Below are positions 28,932-37,502 of a stretch of 64,000 bases of DNA, in pieces. Source of the stretch: JACSRF01 sp963695505 (lineage in GTDB: Bacteria; Chloroflexota; Anaerolineae; Promineifilales; Promineifilaceae). Location of the stretch: NCBI GenBank assembly GCA_963695505.1, contig CAVOGX010000014.1, positions 124,001-188,000 on the forward strand, written 5' to 3'. A program made the translations under genes and the position numbers. The notes beneath the pieces are model-generated. The model made no database searches. It worked only from the letters and a program-made list of their open reading frames with translations, and was not told the origin of the DNA. How positions within the stretch are numbered: position 1 is the first letter of the stretch; each line of letters begins with the position of its first letter.

Positions 28932-30645
28932 TCAATTTTGCGCCACTAAGGGTAAGTATAGCATTTCCGTCAGGGCAATGTCGTCTGGCAGAGTTAAAAA
29001 TCGTATCACTGCCGACCAGGGGATGAGTGCTCGCGGCAGCGTTCAAAAAGAACACGGTGGCGGCGGCGCTTTCTACACCAGTCGCTGACACGTAGTAAGC
29101 GCCTTCCTGACTGCCGGAAAAGGTGCGGATGGTAAAGGCCAGGTTACCATCTGCGTCAGCCCCCATATTGCCCAAAAAATTCCCGTTCACCGCCACGGCA
29201 GCCACCTCATTGGCCGCGTACTGGATTCCCATAAAGCGGAAATAGCTGGACGGCGCGCCTGTAGTGTAGTTGACGGTGACCACCGCTGGTGGGGGTGGGG
29301 GTGGGGTCTCCTCTCGATTCTGGTACAGGTAGATATCTTCATCACCATTGGTGTCTCCGCTGATGAGATTGGTCGCTTTGGATGAAAAGGCGACGTAAAA
29401 ACCATCGGTGGAGATGGCCGGCTCACCGCTGGACTGGTCCCCTGCGCCGCCGCTAGTGCTGACGCTGGCCCGCACCAGAGTGTTTTCCTGGCGATCACGC
29501 ACAAAAACGTCCCAGGTAGCATCGTCTGGATCGCCAGGCATCAGGCTGGTAGCGCGAGATTGAAAGGCCACGAAACGGCCGTCTCCTGACAATGCCGGTC
29601 GCGCCATATCCGCAAAAGTGTTAATCTGCGCCCCGTTGGTCGCCAAGCTCACCCGCTCTGTCTGCCCATTGCCGCGATTATGCAAAAAGACGTCCAGGTA
29701 GAAATTGGTATCTCCCGCAACCAGATTTGTGGCAAAAGAGGCAAAGGCCACGTTTTGGCCGTTGGCGGAAATTGCTGGCTCAAAGCTGTCGCCATTGCCC
29801 TCCGTACCGTCGCTGCGCACGCTCAGCCGCCGGGTGAGTCCGGCGCCAATGTCGCGAGCAAACACGTCAGTGTAGTTGTTGCCGTCGCCAGGCACCAGGT
29901 TTGCCGCGTCGGACTGGAAGGCGACGATGTTGCCATCGACGGAAACGGCCGGATAGCTGCTGCTGCCGTTGGCTTCGAATCCGTTAGAATCGACGCTGAC
30001 CCGCACAATTGCCCCCGAATTACGATCATAGCGGAAGATGTCGGACGCGCCGTTGTTGTCATTGCCGATGAGGTCGCTGGCAAAGGACTCAAAAACGATA
30101 AATCGGCCATCTCCGGTTATGTCTGGCCCAATGGCCCGTGCCAGACTGGCGTTTGGTTTGCAGCTCACATCGTTACCAGAAGTGCCGAAAATGCTGCGGC
30201 TGACCAGCACCGTAGAACCGGCCGCGCGATCCCGCAAAAACACGTCAACGACGTTGTTGTTGTCGTTGGACGTAAGGTTAGTAGCGTAAGAGCAGAAGGC
30301 CACGTAACGGCCGTCGTCTGAAATGGCCGGGCGGAAGCTGTCGAAGTTGGCCTGGTTGCTGCCAGAATCCAGGCTGACCCGCGTCGTCTGCCCTGTCTGG
30401 CGGTCATGCACGAAAATATCCATGATGCCGTTGGTATCGCCATCTACCAGGTTGGTCGCGCGGGAGGCAAAAGCGACGTAACGGCCGTCGCCCGATACGT
30501 CGGGGTTGAAGCTGGGGTCGTTGGCCTGGTCACCGTTGCTGCGTACGCTGACGCGGGTCACGTCACCGGTTTCGGCCACGGCGGTGGCAGCCGCCGCCCA
30601 AACCACCAGCGCCAGAAAAACGGTCACAAACAAGGCTTTGCGCAT
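28932..30645 (-). CDS. Secreted PD40/TolB-like beta-propeller protein
   Basis: About 570 residues. A signal peptide (MRKALFVTVFLALVVWAAAATAVA) is followed by about seven propeller repeats. Each resembles DGRYVAFASRATNLVDGDTNGIMDIFVHDRQTG, with the pattern DGRYVAF...NLV.GDTN...DVFV.DR. After a Pro linker (EETPPPPPPAV) there is an Ig-like C-terminal domain. One frame change near 28,998 restores the ending DIALTEMLYLPLVAQN at 28,932, which matches the YLPLI end of the gene downstream. AAAGGAGG precedes the start. The ligand is unknown. Confidence 0.85.
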
Positions 30646-30804
30646 GGGAACCCTCCTTTAAAAAAAGCCTGAATGGGGGAGACGATGCGGAGAAAAGATG
30701 CTTTGCTGCAGGGTAGTCTATCCCGCTTCGTCTAACCCCTACTTCCAAAGAACTACATTTCCATCAGAGGGTAACACGAATTCATATCATTTGGAAAGCG
30801 AAAA

Positions 30805-30880
30805 CAGGGGCACCGGGAAGGATTTTCTTCACCCCGGCGCCCCTACATCCTTGCTCCCCTGCCCCTCTACTCCCTTGCGC
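30805..30880 (-). terminator. Hairpin and octamer tract, 30,646-30,880 otherwise without a gene
   Basis: AGGGGCACCGGG (30,806-30,817) pairs with CCCGGCGCCCCT (30,833-30,844) with one wobble. C-rich octamers (CTTGCTCC, CCTGCCCC, TCTACTCC) continue up to the stop of the DUF4349 gene. It could terminate that gene. There is no strong T-run, so the function is uncertain. The remaining bases 30,646-30,804 show nothing I recognise. Confidence 0.45.
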
Positions 30881-31714
30881 TTACCGGCGGGGTCTGCGCC
30901 GCCACGCCCAGCGGCCTGCCGGTAGACCCAGCAGCGCCAGCAACACCAGCCATGGTCCGCAGACGATGCTGTTGTAGATAAAGAAATCGGCCGTATCTTG
31001 AGCATTATTTTGCAGCAGGGTAACGGCCGTTTCTGCTGTATCCCCTGGCCGCCAACCCTCGGGGGTGGGCAAAGGTGTCGCTGTTGGCGTGGGAGTCGGC
31101 GTGGGCGTGGGTATGGCGGGCAGCAGCGTCAGCGTAATGGTACCCACCGCCGAGCGGTCCGTCAGAAAGTTTTGCTGCCCCTGCAAATCACCCACCTGTC
31201 CCTCCAACTGTTGCAAGGTCTGGAAAACGTGCAGGGTTTCGGTGATGGAAGTCGTCTGGTCCAGGAAGCCTCGCGTGCGCTCCTGGTTGGCCGTCAGGTT
31301 GCCAATGCGCGAGCCTAAATCCACGGTACTGTCGGTAACGTCCTGCCCGCTGATGCTTTCACTCTGCACCTGGCCTAATCCCTTGAATGCACCCAGCAGC
31401 GCCTCAAACTCGCCTACGGGCACGCCCACGGTGAGGGTGGCGTAGCGGAATCCTTCGCCGTCCAGCCAGGTGCGCTGGCTGAGGACGTAACCACCAAATG
31501 TGTTAACATAATCAATAGCGCGGGAAACGGCCGATTCTGTACCTTGACCATTCAGCAGCACCGTCACCTCGCCATTTTTCATCACCAGGCGTCCGCCTTG
31601 GGCGTCGCCCTGGGCGACCACCGGCGCGGCAGCGGGCACGGCCAGCCGCCACAAACCCCATAACACCAACAACCACACGCTCAGCAGTAAAACTAGGTGC
31701 CCTTTACGCTTCAT
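30881..31714 (-). CDS. DUF4349 domain protein
   Basis: A 277-residue membrane protein. It has an N-terminal hydrophobic segment (VLLLSVWLLVLWGLWRLA), then a DUF4349 domain seen in VLSQRTWLDGEGFRYATLTVGVPVGEFEALL and SISGQDVTDSTVDLGSRIGNL, ending in a predicted coiled coil. A PTPTPTPTATPLPTPEGW linker and a C-terminal membrane helix with an Arg-rich tail follow. It overlaps the paralog upstream by 11 bases, so the two are co-translated. The family has no firmly known function. Confidence 0.85.
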   Translation of the reverse strand: MKRKGHLVLLLSVWLLVLWGLWRLAVPAAAPVVAQGDAQGGRLVMKNGEVTVLLNGQGTESAVSRAIDYVNTFGGYVLSQRTWLDGEGFRYATLTVGVPVGEFEALLGAFKGLGQVQSESISGQDVTDSTVDLGSRIGNLTANQERTRGFLDQTTSITETLHVFQTLQQLEGQVGDLQGQQNFLTDRSAVGTITLTLLPAIPTPTPTPTPTATPLPTPEGWRPGDTAETAVTLLQNNAQDTADFFIYNSIVCGPWLVLLALLGLPAGRWAWRRRPRR

Positions 31715-32760
31715 CGTTCGCCCCTCCTTCTTCTTCTGCAGCGACAGTGGGGGCGGAAACGGCCGTTTCCCCTGACGAGCGGCGTCCCCGCCACCAGCGG
31801 CGCAGGCGCAGCGTCACCCAAAGCACCAGCAGTAAAACTACCAACCAGGGTCCACACAAAATGCCGTAAAAAATGCCGAAGTCGGCCACGTTTTGCGCGG
31901 TGTTTTGCAGCTGTACCACGGCCGTTTCGGCCGTGTCGCCCGGCAGCCAGCTTTCCGGCGTGGGCAGCGGCGTCGCCGTTGGCGTGGGCGACGGCGTGGG
32001 CGTGGGCAGCAGCGGGTTCAGCGTCAGGTCAATGGTGGAAAAAGCGGCCCGGTCGCGCAAAAAGTTAATGCGCCCCTGGATGACGGCGATGTCTTCCTCT
32101 ACCTTCGTCAGCTCCTCGTTGACCTCCAAAATCTCGTCAATCGTCTCCGCTTCGTCCAAGAACTCCAGCAGCCGCTCCTGGGTGGCCTGCAAATTGGTCA
32201 GCCGCGAATTGAGGTCGACGTACTCGTCGGTCACGTCCTCGCCAGAGCTAGATTCGTCGGTAACTTCGCCCAGCTTGCGCAGCTCGCGCAGGGCAAACTC
32301 AAACTGGTCGACGGGCACGGCCAGTCGCATGTTGGCGTAGGTGAAGCCCTGGACGTCGTCGAACATGTTTTGGCTGATGATGTAGCCGCCTAACCCCACA
32401 GCCAGATTCGTGGCGCTGTTAACGGCCGTTTCCGTATCCACCACCGTCACCACCATGCGCCCATCTCTGATAATCAGCCGCTGCTGAGTCTGGCCACTGG
32501 CTGCACTGTTAGCTGCTGGCGTGGCCTGCACAATGGGCTCAGGCGCGGGCGCCTCCGCCGCCGGAGCACCCGCCACGGCATCATCAGCAGCCCCCATAAC
32601 AACTCGCGTCACCTCTACAACCTCACCCTCTTTCACAACAATGTCGGTAACCACCCGCGTTACTTCTATCCATTGCCGCTTCGCTGCCGCCGCAGGCCAC
32701 CAGCACCAGCAGCGCGGCAAACAGAGCGGCTGTTGCCCATAACCACGATTTTATTCTCAT
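31704..32760 (-). CDS. DUF4349 lipoprotein, one frame disruption
   Basis: About 350 residues. The start at 32,760, after AAGGAG, gives a lipoprotein signal (WATAALFAALLVLVACGG, lipobox LVAC). One base change near 32,680 joins it to IEVTRVVTDIVVKEGEVVEV and then the DUF4349 domain (YIISQNMFDDVQGFTYANMRLAVPVDQFEFAL, SSGEDVTDEYVDLNSRL). A coiled coil (DEAETIDEILEVNEELTKVEEDIAVIQ), a TPSPTPTATPLPTPESW linker and a C-terminal membrane helix follow. It is a clear duplicate of the gene at 30,881. Confidence 0.82.
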
Positions 32761-32855
32761 CGCATCTTCTCCTTGCTTGACATCATCAATCTCCTTCGGC
32801 GCCTTAAAATTGTATGAGTGACGATATTGTACCCGGTTTGGTTCCATTGCAGACG

Positions 32856-32904
32856 GGTTACAGGTTACAAGTAACGGGGTATGTGCATTATGTAACCTGT
32901 AACC
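32856..32904. repeat. Perfect 13-base inverted repeat with GGTTACA heptamers
   Basis: GGTTACAGGTTAC (32,856-32,868) and GTAACCTGTAACC (32,892-32,904) are perfect complements around a 23-base loop. Each arm is two heptamers. It lies between the divergent DUF4349 and APH-like genes. Confidence 0.8.
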
Positions 32905-32963
32905 GGAAACGTGCAACCTCCCCCCTTGCCATCCCCCGCGCCACGCTTTACAATGGCCCCGTT

Positions 32964-34205
32964 ATGGCGAAACCGCAAGTGGATGTAACGCAGCTTATCC
33001 AAAAGGATCCCGCCGCCTGGACGGCCGTTTTGCAACGCCGGTTTGGTGATGAGGGAGAAAAACTGCCACGGGTAACGGCCGTTGCCAGCCAGCGTGTCTT
33101 CAACAACAAAGCCGAACCCTACAGCCCCCACCTGCTGCGCTACACTCTGACCCTGCAAGGCCATAGCGACCCCATCACCTGCATTGGCAAGCGCACCAAC
33201 AAGGCCGAAACCCTTTTTTACCGGGACCTGGCCCCCAACCTGAGCGTAGCCCCGCCCTGTTGGTTCTACGAATTGGGCGAGGAAGAGTGCTGGGTGATTT
33301 TAGATGACGCCCCTGACGACATTCCCCCGGCGCGCTGGTCTACGGAAGATGCCCTGGATCTGGTGCAGGGACTTACCCGCCTGCACGCCGCTTTTTGGGA
33401 CGACGCTACCCTCACCCGGCACCACCCCTGGCTGGCCCATTTTGTGGGGCAGAAACGGCCGTTTACCTGGAAACAGCTTCACGAGCAGCAAGCCCAATAC
33501 TTTCAAGAAGGTCCTGCGGCGATCCTCTCTGAACATGCCCTGCACCACGCGGGAAGGCTGGCTCCCCTCTTTTTGCAAGCAGCCAATGGCCTGGCCGTCA
33601 TGCGCAGCCTGGGCGGCTGGCCCGGCATTCTCGGCGAAAGCCACCTGGCTGCTGCCGCCGACCTGCTTGACGATCCGGTGCTGATGCTCGACCGTCTCGG
33701 CAATTTGCCCGTCACCCTGCTGCACGGCAATGTGCAAAACAGCCATTGGCGCACCTCTCTGTTAGGCAGCCCGCGCTTGCTGGACTGGCAAGACGTAAGC
33801 ACCGGTCCCGGAATTCTCGACCTGGTACGCTTTACAGAGCAGTTCGACGTCGTGTACCAACCCGACCTGCCCTGGCACATCACCACCCGGCAGGCTAGCC
33901 CGGCCAGCGAAGAAACCCTCATCGACAGCTACATTCTGCTCATGCGCACCCGGCTGCGGCAGAAGTTTGATGCCCGCGCCTTCCGGCAGGCTATTCCTGC
34001 GGCCCGCTGCCTGCACATTCTGCTCACCTGGTTTCCGCACTTTGCTACCTGGTTCGCCGAAATGCCCAACGCTTACACCTGGCAAAAAGTGAATCGCCTG
34101 CCCGATCAGGAGCTAGTGGGCACGCGCTTTGAAACCATCATCGGCTACCGCACCTACCTGCAAGATGCCTTCGCCAGATTTTTGCAGGCTTACCGTACCC
34201 TCTAA
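32964..34205 (+). CDS. Aminoglycoside phosphotransferase-like (APH/choline kinase fold) protein
   Basis: About 413 residues. The kinase-like core shows LLRYTLTLQGHSDPITCIGKR in the nucleotide-binding lobe, and GLTRLHAAFWDD. The catalytic loop is TLLHGNVQNSHW and the metal-binding region is PRLLDWQDVSTGPGILDL. The usual catalytic loop is HGDxxxxN; here the Asp reads as Asn, while the later Asp in LLDWQ is present. It may be a low-activity or pseudo-kinase, or the substitution may be tolerated. ATG 32,964 was chosen because the conserved region begins soon after. The substrate is unknown. Confidence 0.75.
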   Translation: MAKPQVDVTQLIQKDPAAWTAVLQRRFGDEGEKLPRVTAVASQRVFNNKAEPYSPHLLRYTLTLQGHSDPITCIGKRTNKAETLFYRDLAPNLSVAPPCWFYELGEEECWVILDDAPDDIPPARWSTEDALDLVQGLTRLHAAFWDDATLTRHHPWLAHFVGQKRPFTWKQLHEQQAQYFQEGPAAILSEHALHHAGRLAPLFLQAANGLAVMRSLGGWPGILGESHLAAAADLLDDPVLMLDRLGNLPVTLLHGNVQNSHWRTSLLGSPRLLDWQDVSTGPGILDLVRFTEQFDVVYQPDLPWHITTRQASPASEETLIDSYILLMRTRLRQKFDARAFRQAIPAARCLHILLTWFPHFATWFAEMPNAYTWQKVNRLPDQELVGTRFETIIGYRTYLQDAFARFLQAYRTL

Positions 34206-34301
34206 ATACGTAAACGCACGCAGCAATTTAGAACTATTCACAGTTTTTTGCGTAATACTTGACGATTGAACCTGATATTAAGCAGTTATAAGGAGTTCCC
34301 T

Positions 34302-34805
34302 TTGGCACTGGTTTTTGAAGCAATTACATTTGGCGTGATTGTGGCTTTTATCCTGGTGGGGATTATTGGCACGCTGATTCCTGTCATTCCAGGCACGCTG
34401 CTGATCTGGTTGGGTACGGCCGTTTACGTGTGGCACGTGGGCCTGGCCGCCTTTGGCACAGGCCCCTTCCTGTTCATCACCCTCATCGCCCTCGTCACCG
34501 GCACGGCCGATTTATGGCTGCCTTTGCTGGGAGCAAAAACGGGTGGCGCCTCGTGGCGGGCCATGCTTTTCGGCACCCTGGGGGCCATCCTGGGCACATT
34601 TTTGCTGCCCATACCCATTGTCGGCACCGTCGCCGGTTACATTGGCGGTCTCATTCTCGGTGAATACCAGAAGTACGGGGATTGGGAAATGGCTAAAAAG
34701 ACTGGCTTGCGCGGCTTGGCAAGCTGGGGTGTGGCAACGGCCGTTCAGGCTGGCGGCGGCATCCTCATTCTCATCATCTTCGTCATTCGCGTGCTCACCC
34801 TCTAA
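34302..34805 (+). CDS. DUF456 family membrane protein
   Basis: About 167 residues, nearly all membrane. The glycine-rich family pattern is clear: GIIGTLIPVIPGTLLIWLGT, GAKTGGASWRAMLFGTLGAILG and VAGYIGGLILGEYQ. I chose TTG 34,302 because ATAAGGAG lies six bases upstream at 34,288-34,295. An upstream TTG at 34,266 is a weaker option. The function of the family is unknown. Confidence 0.85.
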   Translation: MALVFEAITFGVIVAFILVGIIGTLIPVIPGTLLIWLGTAVYVWHVGLAAFGTGPFLFITLIALVTGTADLWLPLLGAKTGGASWRAMLFGTLGAILGTFLLPIPIVGTVAGYIGGLILGEYQKYGDWEMAKKTGLRGLASWGVATAVQAGGGILILIIFVIRVLTL

Positions 34806-34810
34806 CCAAA

Positions 34811-34855
34811 GATTGGAGATTAGAGATTGCGCCTGTCTCCAATCTCCAAATTTGT
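34811..34855. repeat. AGATTGG / CCAATCT inverted repeat between two membrane genes
   Basis: TTGGAGATT (34,813-34,821) pairs perfectly with AATCTCCAA (34,841-34,849), followed by ATTTGTTTTT. It could act as a terminator after the DUF456 gene. Confidence 0.65.
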
Positions 34856-34877
34856 TTTTGAGACAAGGAAATTGCTC

Positions 34878-35252
34878 ATGACCTCCGCCGAAACCCTCCG
34901 CACCCTGGCCCTTTACCTGGGTGGCAGCATGCTCGTCGCCTTCCTGCTGGCTATGCTGCTGCTGGTCGTTGTGCTGCGTCAGGTTAAAAAAATCAACGTG
35001 CCGCCTGGCGCCGGATTCAGCGAAACTCTACGCCTCACGCCTTTCAGCGTAGTGGTTTTCATTGACCTGCTGGACTTTGCACTGGATTTCCTGGCTGCCC
35101 CTTTTGCCTGGATCATCCTCGATCGCCTGGGTCTAAAGGCGCTGCGTGGGGTTTCGGCCGTTGAAGCGTTGATCCCCTTCACCCAGCCTATCCCCACCAT
35201 GACCTTGTGCTGGATCTTTGTGCGCCTCTTCCCGCAGGTCCCTCTGGAATAG
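34878..35252 (+). CDS. Small membrane protein of unknown function
   Basis: A 124-residue protein with an N-terminal helix (LYLGGSMLVAFLLAMLLLVVVLRQV). A basic loop (KKINVPPGAGFSETLRLTPF) and a second hydrophobic segment (VVVFIDLLDFALDFLAAPFAWII) follow, and then a hydrophobic C-terminal region. I recognise no family. The ATG at 34,878 follows ACAAGGAA. It lies downstream of the DUF456 gene, separated by a hairpin repeat. Confidence 0.7.
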   Translation: MTSAETLRTLALYLGGSMLVAFLLAMLLLVVVLRQVKKINVPPGAGFSETLRLTPFSVVVFIDLLDFALDFLAAPFAWIILDRLGLKALRGVSAVEALIPFTQPIPTMTLCWIFVRLFPQVPLE

Positions 35253-35261
35253 CGGTTCAGC

Positions 35262-35378
35262 AGTTCAGCTTTTCAGCATCTCAGCTTTTCAGCATCTCAG
35301 CGTTTCAGCGGGTCAGCGTTTCAGCCTGACAAGCTGACTGCCTGACAAGCTGATAAGCTGACCGCCTGACAAGCTTAT
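35262..35378. repeat. Octamer repeat (TTCAGCAT type) with inverted second half
   Basis: About eight degenerate 8-base units (TTCAGCTT, TTCAGCAT, CTCAGCTT, TTCAGCAT, CTCAGCGT, TTCAGCGG, GTCAGCGT, TTCAGCCT) are followed by CTGACAAG / GCTGATAAGCTGACC units of opposite sense. It fills the space between convergent genes. Confidence 0.85.
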
Positions 35379-35381
35379 TCG

Positions 35382-36374
35382 CTACAACTCAATCGGCTTG
35401 GCTAAAATCTCCACCAGCAATTGTATGGAAGCCTCTACGTCATCGGCATACACGGTTTCGCTTTGGGAATGGACGTAGCGGCAGGGTATGGAAATGCAGC
35501 CCGCCGCTGCTCCGCCGTTGGAAATTTGGATGGAGCGCGCGTCGGTAGAGCCACCCTCTAGCACTTCAAGTTGATAGGTAATGCCCGCCTCTTCGGCCCG
35601 CTGCCGCATCAGCCTCACCAGCCCGGCGTGGGCAATCATGCCGGTGTCTTTCACCTTGATGGCCGCACCTTTGCCCAGGCTGACGGCCATGGGTTGCGCC
35701 TCGGGCACGTCACCGGTGGTGGTGACGTCCAGGGCCATGCCCACATCGGGATCAATGGCGTTGGCGGCGGTCAAGGCGCCGCGCACGCCTACCTCTTCCT
35801 GCACGCTGAAGACAAAGTAAACGTCGTGGGGAGTGTTTTGCAGCCGCTTCAAAGCTTCGATGGCGACGACGCAGCCAATGCGGTCGTCCATGCTTTTGGC
35901 GGACAGGTATTTACCGTTGGCGTGGAACGGCCGTAAAAACCCTGCCGCCGCCCCCACTTCCACCGGGCAATCCTCTTTGCTCGTTGCGCCCACGTCAATG
36001 AAATGTTTATCCAGGCCGTGCACCTTACTGCGATCCTCAATGCGGTCACAGGAAACCAGGCCAATTCGGCCGTCGGCAAACTGCACCCGGCTGCCCCACA
36101 AACCATGAGGCCGCACCCCGCCAATATTCGTGAAGCGCAAAAAGCCTTCTTTGGTAATATGCGTCACCATCACGCCAATTTCATCCATGTGGGCGGCAAT
36201 CATCACCTTCAGGCCACTGCCGTCCCCTTTTTTCAGGGCAATCAGGTTGCCCAGGGCGTCCACTGTTACCTCATCGGCATAAGGTTCCACTTCCGGACGA
36301 ATCAGCGCTCGCATCCCATCCTCAAAACCCGAGGGCCCGTAAGCTTCTACTAATTTTTGGATTAAGTCGTTCAT
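35382..36374 (-). CDS. M42 family metallo-aminopeptidase (first copy)
   Basis: A 330-residue dinuclear-metal aminopeptidase of the glutamyl aminopeptidase/CelM type. Metal and catalytic motifs are present: AAHMDEIGVMV, KSMDDRIGCVVAIEAL with the bridging Asp, VFSVQEEVGVRGA with the catalytic Glu pair, GMALDVTTTGDVP, and IPCRYVHSQSE with the last His. ATG 36,374 follows GAGGTG. It is the last of three tandem M42 genes read leftward. It is separated from the second by an inverted-repeat spacer. Likely cytoplasmic peptide degradation. Confidence 0.93.
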   Translation of the reverse strand: MNDLIQKLVEAYGPSGFEDGMRALIRPEVEPYADEVTVDALGNLIALKKGDGSGLKVMIAAHMDEIGVMVTHITKEGFLRFTNIGGVRPHGLWGSRVQFADGRIGLVSCDRIEDRSKVHGLDKHFIDVGATSKEDCPVEVGAAAGFLRPFHANGKYLSAKSMDDRIGCVVAIEALKRLQNTPHDVYFVFSVQEEVGVRGALTAANAIDPDVGMALDVTTTGDVPEAQPMAVSLGKGAAIKVKDTGMIAHAGLVRLMRQRAEEAGITYQLEVLEGGSTDARSIQISNGGAAAGCISIPCRYVHSQSETVYADDVEASIQLLVEILAKPIEL

Positions 36375-36390
36375 TATCACCTCTAAAGTG

Positions 36391-36471
36391 ATGAACAATT
36401 AACAATTAAAAATGAACAATTAGCAATCGCCCGCTGTTCGTTGTTCATTGTTAATTATTCATTGTTAATTT
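36391..36471. repeat. Inverted heptamer repeat (AACAATT / GTTCATT type)
   Basis: ATGAACAATTAACAATTA and a further ATGAACAATTAGCAAT (to 36,427) are opposed by GTTCGTTGTTCATTGTTAAT and TATTCATTGTTAATT (36,436-36,470). The two halves form a long imperfect hairpin. It occupies the whole spacer between two M42 genes and includes the stop codon of the upstream one. Confidence 0.8.
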
Positions 36472-37502
36472 CTTTTCACCACATCGGCCGTCAGGCTGCG
36501 CAGCGTCGCTTCAGCCAGTTTCACCACGTTGGCGTAATCGTCCAGGTTGATCATCATGGTTGGCGTGTGGGCATAGCGGCCCGGCACGGCAATGGTTGCC
36601 GCGGGAATACCCGCCCCGGCTCGCTGAATAGTGGCCGTGTTGGTGCCACCGCCGCCAGGCTGGCGAATTTGGTACGGGATATCATGGGCTGCGGCCGTGC
36701 GCGTAATGTGCCCCACTAGCCGCGGGTCCTGAATGGTGCCCCGGTCCATCACATAAATGGACGGTCCTTTACCTAAGGCCACATTAGGGCTGACATCATT
36801 TTCATTGGGCAAGTCGTAAGCCGGGGTACATTCCAGAACCAGCGCGGCATCAGGCTGCACGCCGTAAGCCGCCACCTGTGCCCCGCGCAGCCCCACTTCC
36901 TCTTGCACGGTAAAAGCGGCTATCAGGTCAAAGGGGTACGGCTCAGCGCGCAGCAGTTCAACCAACGCTGCACAGCCTGCACGATTGTCGAATGCTTTGC
37001 CGATGGCCGTGGGTCCTAGCTCTTCATACTCTGTCACGAAGGCGGCACGATCTCCAATTTTTACTTTGCTGCTGGCAGCATCTTTGTTTTTCGCGCCAAT
37101 ATCGATACGCATGGCGTCGATTTTGACCACGCTGTCGTACTGACCCCCCTCAAGCAGATGAATGGGCTTGGCGCCAATAACGCCGGTGAGCTTTTTGGGT
37201 CCTACCTGCACCACTTTGCCCAGCAAAGCGCGGTCATCAAAGCCACCCACCGGGGCGAATTTCAGCATGCCGTCACTGCCAATTTCGGTAATCATCAAGC
37301 CAACTTCATCCATGTGGGCGTCAACCATTACTCGCAGGTTGGAAGCGCCAGTGCCCTTCTTAGTGGCAATCAGGTTGCCCAAAGCATCAACGTGCCATTC
37401 GTCTACGTGGTCTACAATCAATTCGCGGATAAGCAGGCGTATTTCTTTTTCTTCACCGGAGACGCCGACAGCTTCGGTTAAATCTTTCAGTAATTCGTTC
37501 AT
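36465..37502 (-). CDS. M42 family metallo-aminopeptidase (second copy)
   Basis: A 345-residue enzyme with the same motif order: VDAHMDEVGLMI, GKAFDNRAGCAALVELL, FTVQEEVGLRGAQV, ALVLECTPAYDLP and VPGRYAHTPTMM. The metal-ligand position after LVLE carries Glu where the sister copies have Asp. It overlaps the start of its own operon neighbour: its ATG shares four bases (ATGA) with the stop of the third copy. It diverges in sequence from the other two, so the duplication is old. Confidence 0.93.
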   Translation of the reverse strand: MNELLKDLTEAVGVSGEEKEIRLLIRELIVDHVDEWHVDALGNLIATKKGTGASNLRVMVDAHMDEVGLMITEIGSDGMLKFAPVGGFDDRALLGKVVQVGPKKLTGVIGAKPIHLLEGGQYDSVVKIDAMRIDIGAKNKDAASSKVKIGDRAAFVTEYEELGPTAIGKAFDNRAGCAALVELLRAEPYPFDLIAAFTVQEEVGLRGAQVAAYGVQPDAALVLECTPAYDLPNENDVSPNVALGKGPSIYVMDRGTIQDPRLVGHITRTAAAHDIPYQIRQPGGGGTNTATIQRAGAGIPAATIAVPGRYAHTPTMMINLDDYANVVKLAEATLRSLTADVVKRN

